Of a stretch of 10,014 nt of DNA, positions 5,988 to 10,014 are shown piece after piece. The position numbers were made by a program, and so were the translations under genes. Under the pieces are notes generated by a model. The model worked only from the letters and a program-made list of their open reading frames with translations, was not told where the DNA came from and did no database searches. This stretch comes from Sphingomonadaceae bacterium (GTDB lineage: Bacteria > Pseudomonadota > Alphaproteobacteria > Sphingomonadales > Sphingomonadaceae): positions 1 through 10,014 of the forward strand of contig JACMKH010000020.1 of assembly GCA_014380205.1 (NCBI GenBank), in the 5' to 3' direction. How positions within the stretch are numbered: position 1 is the stretch's first letter; the number at the start of each line of letters is the position of its first letter.

Positions 5988-7646
5988 ATGCCCCTCCTCT
6001 CAATCCCCGGCGCCGAGGCCGTGCGCGCGCGCAAGGACAGCCGCTTCGCCAACTGGGGCGTGCGCAACGAGGAGAATCGGGTCGAGCCCTTCACGCGGCC
6101 CGCGTTCGACGTCCCCTTCACCTTCGAGCCCGGCGAGAAAATCTTCACGATCGGATCGTGCTTTGCGCGCAACGTCGAGAACGAGCTGCGCCGGCGCGGC
6201 TTCGCGGTGCCGATGGTCGACGTGCTCGCGCAGCCGGTGTTCGAGGGAATCGATCCGTGGTTCCTCAACAATTACGGAACGCCCTCGATCCGCAACGAGA
6301 TCGCCTGGGCGTTCGGCGAGGAGACGCTCGACGAGGCGGCCGCGCTGGTCGAGACCAGCCCCGGCAAATTCTACGATCTCACGCTCCACCACGGCCTTCG
6401 CCCCGGCCCGATTGAGCAGGTCCGCGCGCGCCGGGCGGCGCTCACCGCCGCGATGCGCGAGCTCGCCGACTGCCGCGTTCTGGTGATGACGCTCGGGCTG
6501 GTCGAAGTGTGGTGGGACGGGCAGGCCGGGCGCTATCTCAACACGACGCCGCTACCCTCGATCCTCGCGCGCTGGCCCGACCGCTTCGCGCTCCATGTGC
6601 TGAGCTTCGAGGAGGCATACCGCCATCTCGTCGAGGCGTTCGACATCGTCGGGCGCCATTGCCGGCCCGATCTGCAGACGATCCTCACCGTCTCGCCCGT
6701 GCCGCTTCAGGCGACGCACCGCACCGCCGATGTGATCGTCGCCAACTGCTATTCCAAATCGGTGCTGCGCGCGGTCGCCGAGCATGTCGTGCTCGGGCGC
6801 GAGCGGATCAGCTATTTCCCGAGCTATGAATCGGTAACGCTGAGCGACCGCCGGCTCGCGTGGCAGGACGACTTCGTCCATGTCACCAAGGAAATCGTCG
6901 CGTTCAACGTCGATCGCATGGTCAATGCCTACACTGGCGCGCCCGAGAGCGCCCAATTCGCGATCATGGCCGACCTCGACGCCGACCGCGAGCCCGAGGG
7001 AGCGCTCGGGATGATCGAGGAGGCGCGCAAGGCGCGCGCCGCGCGCGACGCCGATTTCTTCGCGGCAAACGCGGATTGGGCCGAACGATCGACCGGCTTC
7101 CTGATCGAGCACGCGGGATTTCTCGCCGAAACCGACCGCAGCGATGCGGCGCGCGCGTTGCTCGCGCGTTCGCAGGCGCCGCGCGCGCGGCTCCTGCTTG
7201 CCGAGCTCGCCATCGCGGCGGGCGACGACGAAGACGCCATTCCGACGCTACGCGCGCTGGGGGCGGCCAAGCTTCCCGGCCAGAAGCAATGGCGGCTGTT
7301 GCTCGACGCCACCGCGCGCGGAGGCGATGCCGAGGCGGTCATCGCGGTCGAGCGTGAATGGCTCGCGGCGGCGCCGTACGCTGTGCCGACGATCGCCTTC
7401 CACGTCGCGCGTGTGCTGCGCAAGCTCGGCGACATCGAGCGCGCTGTGCCGCGCTTCCGCGAGGCACGCGACCATTTCGGCGCGGGGAGCGGCCAGTTCG
7501 CGGTCGAAAGCGCCGCGGCCTTTCTGGACGCGGGGCTCCACGACGAGGCGCGCGACGCGCTCGCCGGCGCGGAAGGCGCTACGGCATGGCAGCGAAGGCG
7601 GCTCGATGAGCTGCGCGCGATGGTCGAGCGCGCCGAAGCCGCCTGA
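5988..7646 (+). CDS. GSCFA-domain protein with TPR-like C-terminal half
   Basis: A 552-residue protein. Residues about 30-320 form a GSCFA domain, named for the motif visible here as FTIGSCFARNVENEL (53-67) and thought to be related to SGNH/GDSL hydrolases. On that model Ser57 is the candidate nucleophile, and Asp295-x-x-His298 in DDFVHVTKE is the candidate acid/base pair. TLGLVEVWWD and LTVSPVPLQATH are further conserved blocks. Residues about 375-545 are Ala/Leu/Arg-rich helical sequence with TPR-like periodicity (DEDAIPTLRALG, then LRKLGDIERAVPRFREA), suggesting a protein-binding scaffold. There is no signal peptide or transmembrane segment. Substrate and pathway are unknown. It is transcribed alone, divergent from the phosphoesterase/glycosyltransferase pair, and ends 3 bp from the convergent GST stop. 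The ATG at 5988 has only a weak AGAG ribosome binding site, but the homologous sequence starts soon after. Confidence 0.87.
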   Translation: MPLLSIPGAEAVRARKDSRFANWGVRNEENRVEPFTRPAFDVPFTFEPGEKIFTIGSCFARNVENELRRRGFAVPMVDVLAQPVFEGIDPWFLNNYGTPSIRNEIAWAFGEETLDEAAALVETSPGKFYDLTLHHGLRPGPIEQVRARRAALTAAMRELADCRVLVMTLGLVEVWWDGQAGRYLNTTPLPSILARWPDRFALHVLSFEEAYRHLVEAFDIVGRHCRPDLQTILTVSPVPLQATHRTADVIVANCYSKSVLRAVAEHVVLGRERISYFPSYESVTLSDRRLAWQDDFVHVTKEIVAFNVDRMVNAYTGAPESAQFAIMADLDADREPEGALGMIEEARKARAARDADFFAANADWAERSTGFLIEHAGFLAETDRSDAARALLARSQAPRARLLLAELAIAAGDDEDAIPTLRALGAAKLPGQKQWRLLLDATARGGDAEAVIAVEREWLAAAPYAVPTIAFHVARVLRKLGDIERAVPRFREARDHFGAGSGQFAVESAAAFLDAGLHDEARDALAGAEGATAWQRRRLDELRAMVERAEAA

Positions 7647-7649
7647 GCC

Positions 7650-8267
7650 TCAATCCTCGAGCGCGACATGCCGCGGCTCGCCCGCGATGCGCGCGAGCCA
7701 GCGCGTCACGGCGGGCCAGCGGTCGAGATCGAAGCCGCCTTCGCGCGAGGTGTGGGTGTACGCGTAGAGGCAAATGTCGGCGAGGCTGAAGCGGCCGCCG
7801 GCGAGGAAATCGTGCGCCGCGAAATGCTCCTCCATCAGGTCGAGCGCGGCCTCGCCGTTGCGGATCCGTCCGGGCACGCCGGCGCGCTGCTCGTCCGAGA
7901 GATTGTCCATCCCGACATAGACTCGATAGAAGCGCATCGTCGCGATATTGGGCTCGTGGTTGTACTGCTCCCAGAACATCCAGCGCAGCATGTCCGCGTG
8001 ATCGAACCGGTCGGCGGGGATCAGCGCGCTGCCGTGCGCGAGCCACGCACACGCGGCGTTGCTCTCGGGGAGCAAGCGGTCGCCGATCTGGAGCACAGGG
8101 ATGCGCCCGTTGGCGTTGACCCCGGCGAGAAACGCCGGCGACCGCGTCTCGCCCTTCATGATGTCGTATTCGCGCCGCTCGAGCCCCGCGCCGACGTGCG
8201 CGGCGGTGAGGCGGATCTTGTAGCAGTTCCCGCTCGCGGCATATTCGTGGAGGATGAGGGCGGGCAT
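7650..8267 (-). CDS. Glutathione S-transferase family protein
   Basis: A 205-residue cytosolic GST-fold protein. The thioredoxin-like N-terminal domain (about 1-80) shows LHEYAASGNCYKIRL, with Ser12 and Cys15 in the usual catalytic region. It also shows the cis-proline loop GRIPVLQ (Pro57) and the glutathione gamma-glutamyl contact LPESNAA (Glu68-Ser69). The helical C-terminal domain contains FLAGGRFSLADICLYAY, the conserved N-capping box and hydrophobic staple of GSTs. Such enzymes conjugate glutathione to electrophiles or reduce peroxides and haloaromatics; the substrate here is unknown. The start at 8265-8267 was chosen over an upstream in-frame ATG at 8318, because it begins directly at the first beta-strand and has AAGG about 8 nt ahead, while the longer version would overlap the preceding gene. 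It follows that gene by 29 bp and is probably the last member of the operon. Confidence 0.9.
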   Translation of the reverse strand: MPALILHEYAASGNCYKIRLTAAHVGAGLERREYDIMKGETRSPAFLAGVNANGRIPVLQIGDRLLPESNAACAWLAHGSALIPADRFDHADMLRWMFWEQYNHEPNIATMRFYRVYVGMDNLSDEQRAGVPGRIRNGEAALDLMEEHFAAHDFLAGGRFSLADICLYAYTHTSREGGFDLDRWPAVTRWLARIAGEPRHVALED

Positions 8268-8296
8268 GGCGGAACCTTGCAGCGGAAGCCGCGCGC

Positions 8297-9190
8297 TCAC
8301 CGCGTGTCCGGCGGCCAAGGCGAGGGCATGTTGTACGGGACCGTCACGAACACCGCCTCGACCCCCGCGATCCTGCCGTCGACGATCTTGAACAACTCGA
8401 GCAGCACGTAGCTGTGCGGGTAGAAGAACGGAGAGCGGACCCTTGTCACGCCGTCCGTCCAGGTGATGTCCATAACCTTCCCGCAGTGGTCGATGAATCC
8501 GCCCGCGAGCACCAGGCCCTTCTCCTCGTCGACCAGCGGGAAGCGCCGGTCGCGCAGCCGGTCGTCGTAGCGGTATTGGCCGAGGCGAAACTGATCGGCG
8601 CAGCCCATGCCGGCGATGGGATAGCCTTCGATGGAATTGTTAGTGGTCTGCAGGCCGTTTTCGATGCGATCGCAATCGTCGGTGAACTCGGTGAACAGCT
8701 GGCCGTCGTTCAATTGCAGCGTGTCGAAATAGCCGTCGGCGACCGAGATCATCCGCGCCCGTTCCCGCCGCTGCGCTGCGGGCACGTCGGCGAGCATCAG
8801 CGGCCGGGGCGCGACGTAAGACTCGACGCTCGGGAACGGGCTGAAATCGACCTTGCGGCAGACGATCGTCTCGATCTCCTCGATCAGCCCGCCGGCGAGT
8901 TTGAGCCGCAGCGCCATGACCGCCGGGACACCGTGCTCCTCGACGATGCCGAACCAGCAAACCTGGCCCGCCCGCGCGTCGGCGCACTTGAGGTCGTAGC
9001 TGTCGCGGACCTGGCTGACCGTGTTCCACAACCCGTCGCCGACCGTCAGCTGGACGTTATTCTCGGTGAACACGACGCGCTCGGCCAGGCGCAGGCTGGT
9101 GGGCTCCTTCGTCGCCAGCGCGGCGAGATAGGCGTCGGTCTGCGCGTAAAGCGCCGCGCGACTGACCGGCTCGGCCGGGCGTGAGTTCAT
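8297..9190 (-). CDS. Tandem SnoaL/NTF2-like protein (DUF8021-like), function unknown
   Basis: A 297-residue protein without signal peptide or membrane segment. Two halves look like related alpha+beta barrel lobes. The first has an N-terminal helix, then YLAALATKEPTSLRL and FTENNVQLTVGDGLW (about 20-55), and ends in IEEIETIVCRK (103-113). The second has ADGYFDTLQLNDGQLFTEF, DCDRIENG and TTNN (151-185), and ends in KIVDGRIAGVEAVFVTVPYNM (268-288). This pattern recalls proteins labelled DUF8021, often encoded near oxidoreductases in bacteria and fungi; I give that from memory and it needs a profile search. A small-molecule binding, isomerase or hydratase role is possible but not shown. The ATG at 9188-9190 overlaps the oxidoreductase stop in an ATGA, with a GGAGGGGG ribosome binding site inside the end of that gene. 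It ends 29 bp before the GST-like gene. Confidence 0.75.
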   Translation of the reverse strand: MNSRPAEPVSRAALYAQTDAYLAALATKEPTSLRLAERVVFTENNVQLTVGDGLWNTVSQVRDSYDLKCADARAGQVCWFGIVEEHGVPAVMALRLKLAGGLIEEIETIVCRKVDFSPFPSVESYVAPRPLMLADVPAAQRRERARMISVADGYFDTLQLNDGQLFTEFTDDCDRIENGLQTTNNSIEGYPIAGMGCADQFRLGQYRYDDRLRDRRFPLVDEEKGLVLAGGFIDHCGKVMDITWTDGVTRVRSPFFYPHSYVLLELFKIVDGRIAGVEAVFVTVPYNMPSPWPPDTR

Positions 9191-10014
9191 CGTCCGTCCC
9201 CCTCCCTTGCGACCGCCAGCACGATCTTGCCGACATGCTCTCCCCCCTCCATCCGCGCGTGCGCGGCGGCGGCTTCGGCGAGAGGAAAGGTCGAGTCGAT
9301 CACGGGCCTCAGCGCGCCGTCGCGGATGTGCGGCCAGACCTCGCGCACGAGCTCGTCGGCGACGAGGCTCTTGAACCCGGCCGAACGCGGACGGAGGGTC
9401 GAGCCGGTCAGCGTGAGGCGGCGGCGCATGATCTGGACAATGTCGATCTCGGCCTGCGTCCCGCGCTGGACGGCGATCGAGACATGGCGGCCGTCGTCGC
9501 GGAGGCATTGCAGGTTGCGCGGCAGATAGTCGCCGCCGACCATGTCGAGCACCGCGTCGACGCCCCCGGTCAGCGCCTGGACCTCCGAAACGAAGTCAGC
9601 CGTCTTGTAGTTGATCGCATGATCGGCGCCCAGCTCCTTGGCGCGGCGGCATTTTTCGTCCGAACCGCAGGTCACGGCGATCGCCACGCCGAACAGCTTG
9701 CACAGCGCGATCGCCATCGTGCCGATCCCGCTCGTCCCCCCGTGGACGAGCACGGCGTCGCCGTCGGCGACGTGCGCGCGCTCGAACAAATTGGTCCACA
9801 CGGTGAACAGCGTCTCGGGGATCGCGGCGCCCTCGATCATGGTCAGCGCCTCGGGAAGCGGCAGGCACTGGCCGACCGGCGCGGCGGCATATTGCGCATA
9901 GCCGCCGCCCGCGAGCAGCGCGAACACCGGCTGGCCGAGATGCGCGTCGTCGACGCCCTCGCCGAGGCCGACGATCTCCCCCGCGACCTCGAGCCCGGGG
10001 ATCGAGGGCGCGCC
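9187..10014 (-). CDS. NAD(P)H quinone oxidoreductase, zinc-type MDR family (PIG3-like), 5' end beyond the window
   Basis: The 275 visible residues belong to a medium-chain dehydrogenase/reductase of the quinone oxidoreductase (PIG3/TP53I3-like) branch, which uses NADPH to reduce quinones or enones. About 50-60 N-terminal residues lie off the right edge. The frame is open right to base 10014, beginning GAPSIPGLEVAGEIVGLGEGV, so the GTG at 9925-9927 is not the start. Recognisable blocks are ALLAGGGYAQYAAAPVGQCLPLP, then ETLFTVWTNLFERA, the Rossmann nucleotide loop VHGGTSGIGTMAIAL, the segment TCGSDEKCRRAKELGADHAINY, and the C-terminal LTGSTLRPRS and GKIVLAV. There is no catalytic-zinc ligand pattern, as expected for this branch. 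Its stop overlaps the next gene's start (ATGA at 9187-9190), so it heads a probable three-gene operon with the SnoaL-like and GST-like genes. Confidence 0.92.
   Translation of the reverse strand, partial: GAPSIPGLEVAGEIVGLGEGVDDAHLGQPVFALLAGGGYAQYAAAPVGQCLPLPEALTMIEGAAIPETLFTVWTNLFERAHVADGDAVLVHGGTSGIGTMAIALCKLFGVAIAVTCGSDEKCRRAKELGADHAINYKTADFVSEVQALTGGVDAVLDMVGGDYLPRNLQCLRDDGRHVSIAVQRGTQAEIDIVQIMRRRLTLTGSTLRPRSAGFKSLVADELVREVWPHIRDGALRPVIDSTFPLAEAAAAHARMEGGEHVGKIVLAVAREGDGR

Noticed and set aside
8268..9508. Longer versions of the minus-strand SnoaL-like and GST-like proteins starting upstream of 9190 and 8267
   Set aside because: The extensions would run inside the preceding genes in another frame and lack the conserved N-termini; the ATGA overlap and ribosome binding sites favour the shorter starts.

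Overview
The window is high-GC, tightly packed bacterial DNA. Its gene set points to an alphaproteobacterium, most likely a sphingomonad: a DUF1013/TrcR-type cell-cycle regulator (an alphaproteobacterial family), an RcnB-family secreted protein with a low-complexity linker, a folate-dependent TrmFO, a GSCFA protein, and GTG or ATG starts with 4-nt stop/start overlaps. The genus cannot be fixed from the sequence alone. There are no rRNA or tRNA genes, insertion sequences, integrases or CRISPR arrays that I can see. No gene-free stretch exceeds about 130 bases. I see nothing that demands a new defence or mobile system; most of the window is chromosomal housekeeping and accessory metabolism.

Layout, left to right. 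Positions 1-227 form a near-perfect 227-bp palindrome containing the C-terminal part of trmFO (+ strand, stop at 315). The gene is cut off by an inverted, degraded copy of itself, which looks like a contig-end fold-back. A strong 13-bp hairpin (339-370) separates it from a convergent RcnB-family exported protein (minus, 391-1305) that carries a 14-residue poly-asparagine tract and an Arg/Asp-rich linker. Next, on the minus strand, come an acyl-CoA ligase of the FadD type (1436-3118), with an operator-like palindrome just upstream (3158-3173), and the TrcR/DUF1013 regulator (3204-3899). A terminator-like hairpin lies immediately upstream of the trcR ribosome binding site.

Further right, a translationally coupled pair on the minus strand encodes an LpxH-like metallophosphoesterase (5025-5891) and a GT4 glycosyltransferase (4003-5028), probably acting on envelope lipid or glycolipid. 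A 96-bp divergent spacer separates that pair from a plus-strand GSCFA-domain protein (5988-7646). This meets, with only 3 bp between stop codons, a minus-strand set of three genes: a zinc-type quinone oxidoreductase (9187 to past the right edge), a tandem SnoaL/NTF2-like protein of the DUF8021 sort (8297-9190), and a glutathione S-transferase-like protein (7650-8267). The first two overlap by ATGA and the third follows after 29 bp, so they look like one operon, possibly for handling of quinones or electrophilic small molecules.

The observations most worth checking are the palindromic left end, the operator in front of the acyl-CoA ligase, the hairpin in front of trcR, and the coupled LpxH-like/glycosyltransferase pair.
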